From assembly GCA_025210295.1 (NCBI GenBank), contig JAOASC010000002.1:1-64000 (forward strand): a stretch of 64,000 bases of DNA. The letters are read 5' to 3'. The stretch is from Flavobacteriales bacterium. Its GTDB lineage: Bacteria > Bacteroidota > Bacteroidia > Flavobacteriales_D > Parvicellaceae. A program made the position numbers and the translations under genes. Below, piece after piece: positions 46,578 through 55,586 of this stretch. The notes beneath the pieces are model-generated. The model searched no databases. It was not told the DNA's origin and worked only from the letters and a program-made list of their open reading frames with translations. How positions within the stretch are numbered: the first letter of the stretch is position 1; the number at the start of each line of letters is the position of its first letter.

Positions 46578-47207
46578 ATGAAATTAATCAACAAAATATC
46601 AGTTTTCTTTTCTGTTACTTTTCAGCCGTTATTTATGCCGTTTGTTGCGGTATTGATGATGTTGTTGTTAAACGATACGGTTAATAATGAAGTGCCTGTT
46701 GAAACGAGAAAGTATGTAATGTGGATTAGTTTTTTATTTACTATAATTCTTCCAGCAATGATGTTTTTATTGTTTTATAAAATGGGCTGGGTAAGTGATT
46801 TGAATTTGACCGTTCGTAAGGAGCGAGTAGTACCTACTTTTTTAGCTTTGCTGCTGTATTTTACATTGTATTATTTAGTTCGAAATTCTGAGGGGATGCT
46901 TCCAGAGTTTATACATGTTGTGGTAGGTTGTATTGTTGGAATACTCGTGGCCAATATCGTAACAGCATTTTGGAAAATAAGTATTCATGCACTAGGAGTG
47001 TTTAGTGTTGTAGGTTCTTTAGTGGCTATTTCAATAGCTACAGGTCAAGCTATTCCTGTTTTTGCTTATGTGTTTTTAGCAATCGCTGTAACAGTTGGTG
47101 TAAGTCGAATTATTCTAAAAAGACATACACCAATGCAAGTGGTCATGGGAGCCTTACTGGGATTCCTTAGTCCCTTTTTAGCGTCTTATTTTGAGGTGTA
47201 TATTTGA
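46578..47207 (+). CDS. PAP2-superfamily-like membrane protein
   Basis: A 209-residue protein with about six membrane helices. It keeps the motifs of PAP2 phosphatases in weakened form: RKERVVP in place of KxxxxxxRP, SIHALG near the middle motif, and SRIILKRHTPMQV for SRxxxxxHxxxD, with Gln at the final Asp position. Many Bacteroidota members look like this, so loss of the Asp may be a family trait. It could dephosphorylate a lipid phosphate such as phosphatidate or undecaprenyl pyrophosphate, or have lost activity. The adjacent genes on the other strand, gpsA and an acyltransferase, are for phospholipid synthesis, which fits a lipid role. Confidence 0.78.
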   Translation: MKLINKISVFFSVTFQPLFMPFVAVLMMLLLNDTVNNEVPVETRKYVMWISFLFTIILPAMMFLLFYKMGWVSDLNLTVRKERVVPTFLALLLYFTLYYLVRNSEGMLPEFIHVVVGCIVGILVANIVTAFWKISIHALGVFSVVGSLVAISIATGQAIPVFAYVFLAIAVTVGVSRIILKRHTPMQVVMGALLGFLSPFLASYFEVYI

Positions 47208-47236
47208 TATACCTACGATCAGTTTGCCTCAAAGAG

Positions 47237-48265
47237 CTATTTTAAGAAATCTACGTCTGCTTCCACATTAAGGTTCATTAAGTAGTTAACCCCTTTTTTT
47301 ATTTCCATCCCCTCAAAAATGATGTTGTATAATACATTGGCAATAGGTGCTTTAAATCCGTATTTACTTAGAGCTTTGATTAATTGAAGTGTTTTTACCC
47401 CTTCAGCTACTTCTCCAATTTCCTCAATAATATCGTCTAGATTTTTGTCCTGAGTTAGGAAATATCCAACTCTAAAGTTACGACTCAATTTACTGCTACA
47501 GGTAGCCATTAAATCTCCAATCCCTGCTATGCCTAGAAAAGCTTCTGGGCTGTAACCCAATGAGCGAGCGATATAGATCATTTCAGTCATTCCTCGTGTA
47601 ACCAGCAGAGCTTTGGCGTTGTCTCCATATCCCAAACCAGCAGCAAGACCAGAGGCAATAGCTATGTAGTTTTTTAAAATTCCCGCGAGTTCAATACCAA
47701 CGGTTTTGTTACTGCCGTATACCATAAAGCGATTACATGCTAATGCTTTTTTTCCTAATTCAATAACTTCATCATATTCACTGGCAACAACAGCCGCAGC
47801 AATTTGTTTTTCAGCAATTTCAGTTGCTAAATTAGGCCCTGCTAAACAACCAACTCTTACAACGCCAGTTTCTTTTAAGATTAATTCTGACATGGTAGAG
47901 ATTTCACTTTTGGTGAGTTCTAAGTCTTTACTCAGTTCTTTTTCAATGTGTAACCCTTTTGTTCCGTGAATTAAAATATGTTTGGGCGTTAAGTGTTTTT
48001 TAAACGTTTGCAACATCATTTTAAAGCTACTTGATGGTACAATTGGAAAAATTAAATCACAGGAGTTTGTGATTTCTTCAGGTACATTGGTCGCTTTGAT
48101 GCGTGGATTAATTTCTTGATTCTTGTGTGAACGTTTAGTATTGATATTATCAACGACTTGTTCGTTTCTAGCAAATAGAATAACATCATTATTTTCTGCT
48201 AATAAGTTAGCGATTGCTGTACCAAAACTACCAGCACCTATTACTCCTACAGTTTTTTTGATCAT
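47237..48265 (-). CDS. gpsA: NAD(P)-dependent glycerol-3-phosphate dehydrogenase
   Basis: A 342-residue enzyme that reduces dihydroxyacetone phosphate to sn-glycerol 3-phosphate, the head-group backbone of phospholipids. The N-terminal dinucleotide-binding motif is GVIGAGSFGTAIANLLAE. The core has IHGTKGLHIEK, CLAGPNLATEIAE, the catalytic Lys region ELAGILKNYIAIASGLAAGL, and the RNFRVG segment. Its start is three bases downstream of the acyltransferase stop, so the two are in one operon and consecutive in the pathway. Confidence 0.95.
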   Translation of the reverse strand: MIKKTVGVIGAGSFGTAIANLLAENNDVILFARNEQVVDNINTKRSHKNQEINPRIKATNVPEEITNSCDLIFPIVPSSSFKMMLQTFKKHLTPKHILIHGTKGLHIEKELSKDLELTKSEISTMSELILKETGVVRVGCLAGPNLATEIAEKQIAAAVVASEYDEVIELGKKALACNRFMVYGSNKTVGIELAGILKNYIAIASGLAAGLGYGDNAKALLVTRGMTEMIYIARSLGYSPEAFLGIAGIGDLMATCSSKLSRNFRVGYFLTQDKNLDDIIEEIGEVAEGVKTLQLIKALSKYGFKAPIANVLYNIIFEGMEIKKGVNYLMNLNVEADVDFLK

Positions 48266-48268
48266 AAA

Positions 48269-49948
48269 TTAAAAAAGTTTGTTTTCTAAATCATACCCTA
48301 AAGATCGGTTGCGATAAAAATATAAAAGTTTCATGTCGCTGATTAGAATTGTTTTTTGTTTTGATTTTTTTAAAACAGGTTTTGGGTGATATGTCCCCAA
48401 GAATTTTATTCCGTTGTTGATAATAAAACGTGTGTCTTTATAGATTTCCTCAGAGAGCTTTAATGCTTTTTGTGTTTTTAATTCCAACAATAAGTCTTTC
48501 ATTTTTTGAACCCCTTTCTCAAAGCTATTATAATCAATAGTAAGCTCTTCTTTGGGGAGCCTTAAGATTTCATAGATGCTCAACTGTTGGTGGCGTTTTT
48601 TGATGATTTCAAAAGCTACAAAAGCTACTAAATGGCTGGTGAATACAATGTTATTTTCCTTAAATGCTTGCGTTATTTTATCAGCTAGCCTAGCAGTATA
48701 GACTCTGTTTCGTTGTTTGTTCTCAGTTAACTCGTCTTCAGTTGTAAAAAAATCTTCAATATTTACTTTTTGACCAATGTTGTTAAAGCTATTGCCGTCA
48801 AAGTCAACTTCGTTACCAAGTACATCCATTGGTTTTCCAAAAGAAATGATAATTTTTGGCGTAGCTGTAAAGAACTTATAAAGAAATTTTGTGGTTTTAA
48901 ATGAGTTTTTGAATTCATCTTCATCTAAATAGTTCTCTTTTCCTTCAGCTTTTAGGTGTTCGGTAATTAATTTGTTGGCTTCCATTACAAAATGGTAATT
49001 GAGCACAACAGGTACTACAAATATTTTTGTGTTTTTTTGATGAATTAAGTTCAATTGCTGAGCTTCAATTGCTGTACCCAAGAGTCCCAATTTTAGTTTG
49101 TCTTCGATAGCTCCTGAACGAGAACGTGTTCCTCCAGGGAAAAATAAACTGTGAACACCCCTTGTAAGACCGATCGTAGAGTAGTTTTTTAGCATGTTTA
49201 AATAAACGTCATTTCTACGTCTTCTATCTACTTTGTACGAACCTAAATTATTCATAAAGTTAGAAAGCAGCTTTATGGTAAAAAGATTAATTCCAGCGCC
49301 GTAAGTTACAGCAGGAAGACCAATCCCGTTAATGGCCATTCCGATTGTTGGAGAATCTAAGTTACTAAAATGAGTGGGCACAAATACAAGGGTTCCTTGT
49401 GTAGAAAGTTTTCTGATTTGTTCAATTTCTCCATTCAATTGTAATTTTTCGTGAATGGATTTAGCTGGAGCAAATAGTTTATATAGTTTACCAGGAAATG
49501 TGTTTAATAGCCTTGAAAAAACAAAAGGTAGAATTTTTCTTGCCATTTTGTATTTTCCAGGGTCAAAGTTAGCAACAATTTCATTAGCGTAAAGTTCCAA
49601 TATACTGTCTAATTGTTTCCCTATTTCTTCATTACGCTTTTCTTGGTCATCTATTCCTGAAATTTCTATAATATCCTTTTTCTTTTGTTTCCAAAATTCT
49701 AGTTCTTCAGGTTTGTCAGATTGCCAAGGATTTTGTTTTAGTCGAATGATTTCTTGATAACGAATGGTATTGATCTCATTGAGTAGGTCTTTCTCTTTTT
49801 TTAATCGACTGAGTGTTTCCTTTTTAGTCTTAGTTATAATTGCTTTAAGATAGTTGTCTTTATCTTGACTTATCGTGTATATTGGCCATTCTTTGATGTC
49901 TTCAATCACATAAGGAAGCATTTTTTTGTGTGTGGTAGAATCTTTCAT
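48269..49948 (-). CDS. Glycerol-3-phosphate/1-acylglycerol-3-phosphate-type acyltransferase
   Basis: A 559-residue protein with a PlsC/PlsB-type acyltransferase domain: the HX4D motif is HFSNLDSP and the substrate site contains FFPGGTRSRSG. Its length and the long N- and C-terminal helical parts resemble the PlsB-like large acyltransferases rather than short PlsC. It most likely acylates glycerol 3-phosphate (or its monoacyl form) with acyl-ACP or acyl-CoA. It lies upstream of gpsA by three bases and so would use the product of the next gene. No membrane helix is obvious; peripheral binding to the inner membrane is likely. Exact substrate specificity is not deducible. Confidence 0.87.
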   Translation of the reverse strand: MKDSTTHKKMLPYVIEDIKEWPIYTISQDKDNYLKAIITKTKKETLSRLKKEKDLLNEINTIRYQEIIRLKQNPWQSDKPEELEFWKQKKKDIIEISGIDDQEKRNEEIGKQLDSILELYANEIVANFDPGKYKMARKILPFVFSRLLNTFPGKLYKLFAPAKSIHEKLQLNGEIEQIRKLSTQGTLVFVPTHFSNLDSPTIGMAINGIGLPAVTYGAGINLFTIKLLSNFMNNLGSYKVDRRRRNDVYLNMLKNYSTIGLTRGVHSLFFPGGTRSRSGAIEDKLKLGLLGTAIEAQQLNLIHQKNTKIFVVPVVLNYHFVMEANKLITEHLKAEGKENYLDEDEFKNSFKTTKFLYKFFTATPKIIISFGKPMDVLGNEVDFDGNSFNNIGQKVNIEDFFTTEDELTENKQRNRVYTARLADKITQAFKENNIVFTSHLVAFVAFEIIKKRHQQLSIYEILRLPKEELTIDYNSFEKGVQKMKDLLLELKTQKALKLSEEIYKDTRFIINNGIKFLGTYHPKPVLKKSKQKTILISDMKLLYFYRNRSLGYDLENKLF

Positions 49949-50175
49949 TAGAAGTTGGTTGAAGTTAATTTACAAAGTGAAATTATAAAGGTTGGTATTC
50001 TATTCGAGCATTTTTGAAAAACATAACAGTAGCTATGCTTTGGCCATAAAGCAACAATAGAAATAAAAAGCGTTAAGTTTTAGCATATCAATTGATCTTT
50101 AAATAACTTCTAGGCATAAATATAATAATCTAAATTAGAATTCTTCAATAATCGAGGAATGATTAGATTTGTATT

Positions 50176-51099
50176 GTGCAATCCATAAAAAATACTAAGT
50201 TGATAAAAGAAAAGGCTTTTGAGTTGGGTTTTTCTTTTGTAGGAGTTTCTAAAGCTGGATTTTTAGAAGAAGAAGCCCCAAGGCTAGAAGCATGGTTGAA
50301 AATGAACGCACATGGAGAGATGGGCTATATGGCCAATCACTTTGATAAACGGTTAGATCCTCGTTTGTTGGTAGAAGATACTAAAAGTGTAGTTTCATTG
50401 TTGTATAATTATTATACTGAAGAAACGCAGGAGGATCTTACTGCTCCTAAGATTTCAAAATACGCTTATGGAAAAGATTATCATACCTTAATTAAAACAA
50501 AACTAAGAGAACTTTTTGCTTTTATACAAGAAGAGATTGGTGAAGTAGGCGGACGTTATTTTGTAGATTCCGCTCCGGTTTTAGACAAAGCATGGGCTAA
50601 AAAATCGGGATTAGGATGGATAGGTAAGAACGCTAATTTAATTAATAAACAACAAGGCTCTTTCTTTTTTATAGCTGAGTTGTTATTGGATTTAGAGTTG
50701 GATTATAATACAACTCCTATCAAAGATTTTTGTGGAACTTGCACAAAATGTATTGATGCTTGTCCTACAGGTGCAATCATAAAACCTTATGTGGTCGATG
50801 GAAGTCAATGTATCTCTTATTTTACGATAGAGTTAAAAGATGCTATTCCTGTTGAGGTAAAAGGAATGTTTGAAGATTGGATGTTTGGGTGTGATATTTG
50901 CCAAGATGTTTGTCCTTGGAACCGTTTTTCTCTCCAACATAATGAACCGTGGTTTGAGCCACACCCAGATTTATTAAAGCTAACCAAATCTGATTGGGCG
51001 GAAATTGAGCAACCTTTATTTCAAGAAATATTTAGAAAGTCAGCTGTAAAACGGACAAAGTTTAGCGGTTTAAAACGTAATATTGAATTTTTAAAATAA
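50176..51099 (+). CDS. queG: Epoxyqueuosine reductase
   Basis: A 307-residue enzyme completing queuosine synthesis in tRNA by reducing epoxyqueuosine. It needs cobalamin and two [4Fe-4S] clusters. Cluster ligands are visible as [12 protein letters not shown] (Cys186, 189, 192, 196) and a second set at Cys212 and [11 protein letters not shown] (Cys239, 242, 246). Asp131 in [12 protein letters not shown] matches the catalytic position of the family. The GTG at 50176 gives a normal-length protein and there is no in-frame ATG upstream. A TAGATTTG element at 50164-50171 lies only four bases before this GTG, so the mRNA may be nearly leaderless; its -33 partner is weak. It is a stand-alone gene. 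Confidence 0.93.
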   Translation: MQSIKNTKLIKEKAFELGFSFVGVSKAGFLEEEAPRLEAWLKMNAHGEMGYMANHFDKRLDPRLLVEDTKSVVSLLYNYYTEETQEDLTAPKISKYAYGKDYHTLIKTKLRELFAFIQEEIGEVGGRYFVDSAPVLDKAWAKKSGLGWIGKNANLINKQQGSFFFIAELLLDLELDYNTTPIKDFCGTCTKCIDACPTGAIIKPYVVDGSQCISYFTIELKDAIPVEVKGMFEDWMFGCDICQDVCPWNRFSLQHNEPWFEPHPDLLKLTKSDWAEIEQPLFQEIFRKSAVKRTKFSGLKRNIEFLK

Positions 51100-51108
51100 C
51101 ATCAAAAA

Positions 51109-51130
51109 AAAGCCCGCTTCAGCGGGCTTT
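51109..51130 (-). terminator. Rho-independent terminator, minus strand
   Basis: A 9-base-pair GC-rich stem (51109-51117 with 51122-51130) around a TTCA loop. On the minus strand it runs into at least eight U residues; on the plus strand only three follow. It sits nine bases past the stop of the decayed T9SS tail and so fits that lost gene best, while possibly also serving the S41 gene and weakly queG. Confidence 0.82.
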
Positions 51131-51139
51131 AAAATAGAC

Positions 51140-51304
51140 TTAAAGTTTGACAAGTCTTTTTGTAGCAAAACCATCAGAGGTAACCATTTTTTAATGGTAG
51201 ATGCCTTGGGGGAATTTCGATAAGCTGATGTTAGCGTTATTGCTGTTCAATCTTGGTTTAGAAAGCTGTCGTTTGCCTTCAATAAATGCCCGTTTTAATG
51301 GTGA
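51140..51304 (-). pseudogene. Decayed T9SS type A sorting tail after the S41 gene
   Basis: Read on the minus strand directly after the S41 stop (51305-51307), and in the same frame, the sequence encodes a segment with the pattern of the last half of a type A sorting domain: EGKRQLSKPRLNSNNANISL, then SKFPQGIYH, a TAA stop (51191-51193), then KMVTSDGFATKRLVKL and a natural-looking TAA at 51140-51142. The G-I-Y turn and the final TKRLVKL are typical of such tails. The upstream YPNP part is missing. The internal stop shows it is not expressed as one piece. A terminator follows nine bases later. Confidence 0.7.
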
Positions 51305-52681
51305 TTATTTATTGTTAGCATCATTTTTAATCCAATTTATAGCATACTTGAGCGCATCGGTTTCTGTATAAATATCTGGATAAACTGGCTCCAGAATAGA
51401 AGCATTCCCATTTGCTCCTATGTCATAAGTTGAACTTATAAAAACTAGACTGTGAGAGTTGGGTAGAGTAAAGCTTATTTGTTCTCCAAAGTCATTTGTG
51501 TACTCTCCCGTTGGAGTTCCTATTAATTTTGTAATGTTATAGGTTTTAACTGCATCAGCTAAAAAATTAGCACTAGAAAATGTACTTGGCCCAATGAGTA
51601 TACACGATTTACCTTGAAAAAAGTATTTTGGCTTAATTGGGTGAGTAAGTTCTGTTGAGTCTGTATCTTCTATAACTTCTTGATTAGGAGTGTTCATATA
51701 TTGAAGCATAAAATCTTTACCGAATATTCTGGAATAAACTTTATTTTCGGAATATGCCTTTTTCGATTCTTTACTTACTTTCCAATACCTCCCACTTGAT
51801 TGTTGATAAGGCTTTCTTGTAATGTAAGACAAAAGTAGGTCATTCAGGCCTGAATCTCCACCTCCATTTTCTCGAACGTCAATGATAAGCTTATTAATAT
51901 TTTCTCGTTTTATAGTTTTGAAAGATTTTTTTAAAAACTGATCAAATTTCTTGTAGTTATTACAACTATTGTACGAGATTAAACCAATCTCATCATCTAG
52001 AACTTCAAATGAATAATCCACTTGTGTTTGAGCTGAATTTAAAAAATTAGAAAGTTCACTTATGTCTAATCCTTTTGTCGAAATAATTTCACTAGAATTG
52101 TCTATTTCTATTGAATAGGGTGCTTTTAGAGTATCATTAAAAAATAGGAATAAAGGGAATGCTTTTTCAATAGAAGCAAGCTTGAATGCTTCTATACCTC
52201 CTATGTATGACAAACATTCTTTGAATAATTCAACAATACTTATTCCATTGATTGTCTTTATCTGCATGCCTGCCTTAAAAGCTGAAGTTTTAGATCTCGT
52301 AACAATAAAAGTTTGATTGTTGTCGATCAACTTACCCGAAAAAGGAAGATAATAATGCGATTTTATTTCAGGCATTATTTTTTCATTTTGCCAGTACATA
52401 TAAGAGTGGCCTCCACTCATCATAGCGGATAATTTCATTCCGGTAACCATAAACTGTTTAAAAGAGATTGAATCTTTTTCCCAATTATCTAATAATTCCA
52501 TTTTTTTACGAATTAATTCTTTAGGCGTGACATGGAAATAAGGATTGTAGTGAACTCTGTCAAATGTTTTTATGAGTTGTTCTATATCATTCGTGGCTTT
52601 ATCTACTGAGATATAAGAAGATTGTGCGCTTGAGTTTTGAAGAACAATCAAAAATAAGCAAGCTAATAAAAGTGATTTCAT
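51305..52681 (-). CDS. S41-family secreted peptidase
   Basis: A 458-residue exported protein. ATG 52681 begins the signal peptide MKSLLLACLFLIVLQNSSAQ; ORF extension to 52711 was rejected. A PDZ-like segment is around residues 115-190 (AFKAGMQIKTINGISI). The S41 core starts near 235 (IGLISYNSCNNY). It has the IDVRENGGGDSGLNDLLL loop and the serine motif GPSTFSSANFLADAV (the Ser pair near residue 370-371 includes the probable nucleophile). The family cleaves C-terminal or tail-exposed peptides in the periplasm. The GGHSYMYWQNE segment, a common N-terminal signature of this S41 subgroup, is present. It follows a LamG/LRR protein gene on the same strand with a 90-base gap, and the C-terminal T9SS tail remnant lies just beyond its stop. 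Confidence 0.85.
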   Translation of the reverse strand: MKSLLLACLFLIVLQNSSAQSSYISVDKATNDIEQLIKTFDRVHYNPYFHVTPKELIRKKMELLDNWEKDSISFKQFMVTGMKLSAMMSGGHSYMYWQNEKIMPEIKSHYYLPFSGKLIDNNQTFIVTRSKTSAFKAGMQIKTINGISIVELFKECLSYIGGIEAFKLASIEKAFPLFLFFNDTLKAPYSIEIDNSSEIISTKGLDISELSNFLNSAQTQVDYSFEVLDDEIGLISYNSCNNYKKFDQFLKKSFKTIKRENINKLIIDVRENGGGDSGLNDLLLSYITRKPYQQSSGRYWKVSKESKKAYSENKVYSRIFGKDFMLQYMNTPNQEVIEDTDSTELTHPIKPKYFFQGKSCILIGPSTFSSANFLADAVKTYNITKLIGTPTGEYTNDFGEQISFTLPNSHSLVFISSTYDIGANGNASILEPVYPDIYTETDALKYAINWIKNDANNK

Positions 52682-52771
52682 ACATTTAAATCTAATAGAT
52701 GATTTCGACATAGGAATAGCTATAAGTTGGCTTTTATTGATGCTAACATTAGAGTGTATTTCACCAGTCTT

Positions 52772-54337
52772 TTATTTTTTAATTAACTTATGTTTCTCTT
52801 GCAATCCATCCACTAGAATAGTTATAAAATAAACCCCAGGAGCTTCGTTCAAGTTAAGGTCTACTTTTTGGCAGTTTTTATAACTTCTAGTATACACGAT
52901 TTTACCAGAAATATCTGAAATACGAATTTCTAATTGTTCGATGTTTCTATTCATATCAATTGAGAAATCACCATTGGTAGGGTTAGGATAAATAGAACTA
53001 TTTAAAGTAGATTCAATAGCCTCAATCCCAACAGAAGTATTGCAATTTGTGCTCCAATTTGCAGTAGCATCTTTAGTCCAGCCAGAATTGGTTGTTGGAT
53101 CAAAACCACTATCGTGCTGAATACAAGTTAAACTAGGGTTACTTTCAGACTGCATAACTGCAATACTACTATTATTACCATTAGCTACATTTAAACTTGT
53201 TAAGTTGTTAGATTGACAAGATAACTCTGTTAATGCTGTATTTGTGCTTACATCTAAACTTGTTAATTGATTATTACGACAGTTTAAGCTAGTTATAGCT
53301 GTGTTAGAAGATAAATCTAAGTTAGTTATCAGGTTTGCCGGGCAATCTAATGCTGTTAAAGAAGTAAAAGCTTCAATTCCTGTAAGGTCGCTTATACTTA
53401 TACCAGGTAAATAAATCTTTCCTGTATAGGCTTGTGCTTCTGTTTCACAAATTTCACCGTCTCCGTCTGTATCAATTACGCTTATTCCTGGACCTGTATA
53501 AATTGCTGTACCATGAGCTAATAAAGCTGCTTTAAAATTAGCATCTGGTATGTTTACAAAGTTTGTACAGTTCGAAGAGTTGTTTTTTTCGTTAAACAAA
53601 GAAGTTATTTCCGTTTGGGTAATTGGAGCTTCATAAAAACGGAAATTGTCTATTTTTAAATCTTGAGACAATCCATTTCCTACTGTTTGTGAAGGCAAAT
53701 AAATGTCTAGTCCTCCAAAAACGAAAACGTTACTTAGACTAACTTGATATTGTTTATCCATAACCTCATAATTATCGAGGTAGGTACGTAAATAATACTT
53801 TCCTCCTCCAGACCAATAAACCGCTTTTACTACTAAATGATGCCAATCATTATCTAAATAGTTTGCAAAAGAATGATAAAAACCGCTAGGGCTTACACCA
53901 ACAGAGGGTTGTTGAACCCTTAATGAAGAGTTGTTAGCGGTATTATAAAGTACATCAATTGTTAATCCATAGTTACTGTTATTCTGGTCTTTTAATTCTA
54001 ACAACGTAAAATCATTGGTACCTTGATTAGCTTTAAACCAAAAACTAACTACATATTCTTTTACATTTCCAGAAAAAGTAATATTTCCTACGTTACTAAG
54101 TGATGCTCCGTCAGGAGATATTGCACTGTTTCCAACCTCTATCCCTTGAACATAGCTCACGGTATTTGATGGTGTTAAGCCTCCTGCATTATAGGAACTT
54201 CCACTTGTCTCAATAAGGTTGTTGTTGTCAAATTTATATTCTACTACTAAATCTTGTGTAGGTATTTGTTGTGCATTCAGCTCCTTTCCTAAAAAAGAAA
54301 GTGCAATTGCTGATAAAAAAAAGGTAATTTTTTTCAT
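52772..54337 (-). CDS. Secreted LamG-domain and leucine-rich repeat protein, T9SS type A substrate
   Basis: A 521-residue secreted protein. Signal peptide MKKITFFLSAIALSFLGKELNA. A concanavalin/LamG fold occupies about 25-245 (VVSFWFKANQGTNDFTLLEL; WHHLVVKAVYWSGG). Then a short leucine-rich domain (about 260-405) opens with VNIPDANFKAALLAHG and a calcium-type loop DTDGDGEICE. Its repeats read LTALDCPANLITNLDLS, SLNCRNNQLTSLDVS and ELSCQSNNLTSLNVA. The type A sorting tail begins SIYPNPTNGDF. The design suits adhesion to glycans or host or prey proteins. It is the middle gene of a three-gene minus-strand run. Confidence 0.88.
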   Translation of the reverse strand: MKKITFFLSAIALSFLGKELNAQQIPTQDLVVEYKFDNNNLIETSGSSYNAGGLTPSNTVSYVQGIEVGNSAISPDGASLSNVGNITFSGNVKEYVVSFWFKANQGTNDFTLLELKDQNNSNYGLTIDVLYNTANNSSLRVQQPSVGVSPSGFYHSFANYLDNDWHHLVVKAVYWSGGGKYYLRTYLDNYEVMDKQYQVSLSNVFVFGGLDIYLPSQTVGNGLSQDLKIDNFRFYEAPITQTEITSLFNEKNNSSNCTNFVNIPDANFKAALLAHGTAIYTGPGISVIDTDGDGEICETEAQAYTGKIYLPGISISDLTGIEAFTSLTALDCPANLITNLDLSSNTAITSLNCRNNQLTSLDVSTNTALTELSCQSNNLTSLNVANGNNSSIAVMQSESNPSLTCIQHDSGFDPTTNSGWTKDATANWSTNCNTSVGIEAIESTLNSSIYPNPTNGDFSIDMNRNIEQLEIRISDISGKIVYTRSYKNCQKVDLNLNEAPGVYFITILVDGLQEKHKLIKK

Positions 54338-54358
54338 AGTTAATTATTTTTTAGATGA

Positions 54359-55456
54359 TTAATTTTTGTATTTGTTGGCGTCTTTTGGATTTACATAGTA
54401 AATTAATTGATCGTTGTATAGCATGTAAGTTTTTCCCCATGAACTTCCATTGTGTTTTTGACCAATATAAAACCCTTCTCTTTTGTAGTTGCCATTGGGT
54501 GTTTTCATTACAACGATACACTTTAGAGAACGGGTAAGCAGTTTACCTGTTAATGCACTTATTCTAGTGTCCCATTCTGTAGAAGTGATGTAGGCATATT
54601 CTACCTTTTCTTTCCAGTTATAACTCGCTGCAGTTTTCTTAATTAAAGCTAATGCTTCAGATTTTAATGTCGCATTTTTCATTCCCTCAGTAGGTAAAGG
54701 TCGAGCGTCTTCAATTTCCCCTTGTTTCCATACTCTTCTTAATGCATCAAATTTTTCAAAAACAACTTTTGAAGTGTGTTTTATGTTGGATTGATAATCT
54801 TTGAATTTAGTGGTGTCTTTGGCAGCAATAATAAAACCTTTAGGTTCGATGTTGTTCATCCAATAATGTCCTTCTTCATCGTTTTTGTGGTAAACATCTG
54901 CGCCAATTAAAAATACTCCTGGCTCTAATAATAAGCAGTTGGCATTATAAAACCCCTCTGGACCGCCGAGCATTCCCATTTGGAACATTAAATTTCCTTT
55001 ATCTGCCGATTTGTGGTATTGTTCAAGAATTACAGCATTATTTACTTTTTCCTTTTCCCAATAAATATTCATGTTATAGCTTTCAGGAAAATATTCAACT
55101 GTAAAACCTCCATAAGCTTTTGCAGTGTCTTTGCTAAAATGGCTTGAAGGATATACAAAACCGTAGGTGTTTAAATAATAAAAACCAGAAAAATCAATAG
55201 GGTCAGCAACTTCTTTTTTGTAATTCCCCTTGACTATCATTTGACCTTTTTCGGTTTTAAATAATCGATCTTCATCACTGTAAGGGTGCTGATTCAGTTC
55301 TTGCTCAGAAACGGTTTTCATGCCTTTGCTCTGAGTACCTGAAATATTTTTCTTCTTTAATAAATCGTCTTTTAATCCTTTGGAAATTTTATTGAGTTGG
55401 CTATAGCTAAAATTAACGAAAGCTAATGTCATCAATGTTAAAAATGTAGACCGCAT
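54359..55456 (-). CDS. Unrecognised exported protein
   Basis: A 365-residue protein with signal peptide MRSTFLTLMTLAFVNFSYSQ. The mature part has a charged N-terminal stretch (SKGLKDDLLKKKNISGTQSK) and a beta-rich body with many aromatic residues, for example DFSGFYYLNTYGFVYPSS and FFKAESYNMNIYWEKEK-like segments. A further part contains EYAYITSTEWDTRISALTGK, which hints at a domain with a kinase-free beta fold; no catalytic motif is visible. There is no sorting tail. It starts a run with the LamG/LRR protein gene 21 bases downstream, so the three genes may be co-transcribed. Function unknown. Confidence 0.72.
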   Translation of the reverse strand: MRSTFLTLMTLAFVNFSYSQLNKISKGLKDDLLKKKNISGTQSKGMKTVSEQELNQHPYSDEDRLFKTEKGQMIVKGNYKKEVADPIDFSGFYYLNTYGFVYPSSHFSKDTAKAYGGFTVEYFPESYNMNIYWEKEKVNNAVILEQYHKSADKGNLMFQMGMLGGPEGFYNANCLLLEPGVFLIGADVYHKNDEEGHYWMNNIEPKGFIIAAKDTTKFKDYQSNIKHTSKVVFEKFDALRRVWKQGEIEDARPLPTEGMKNATLKSEALALIKKTAASYNWKEKVEYAYITSTEWDTRISALTGKLLTRSLKCIVVMKTPNGNYKREGFYIGQKHNGSSWGKTYMLYNDQLIYYVNPKDANKYKN

Positions 55457-55586
55457 ATTTTAATTGTATTATAATTTTGATGCAAAATAAAAGAGAAGCC
55501 TTTAATGGAATGGTGAATACTTTCTGAACGGTAAATAAACTTTCTAAGGAGTAGAACTGAGGTAGGTTTTTTAGCTATTTTTGAGC

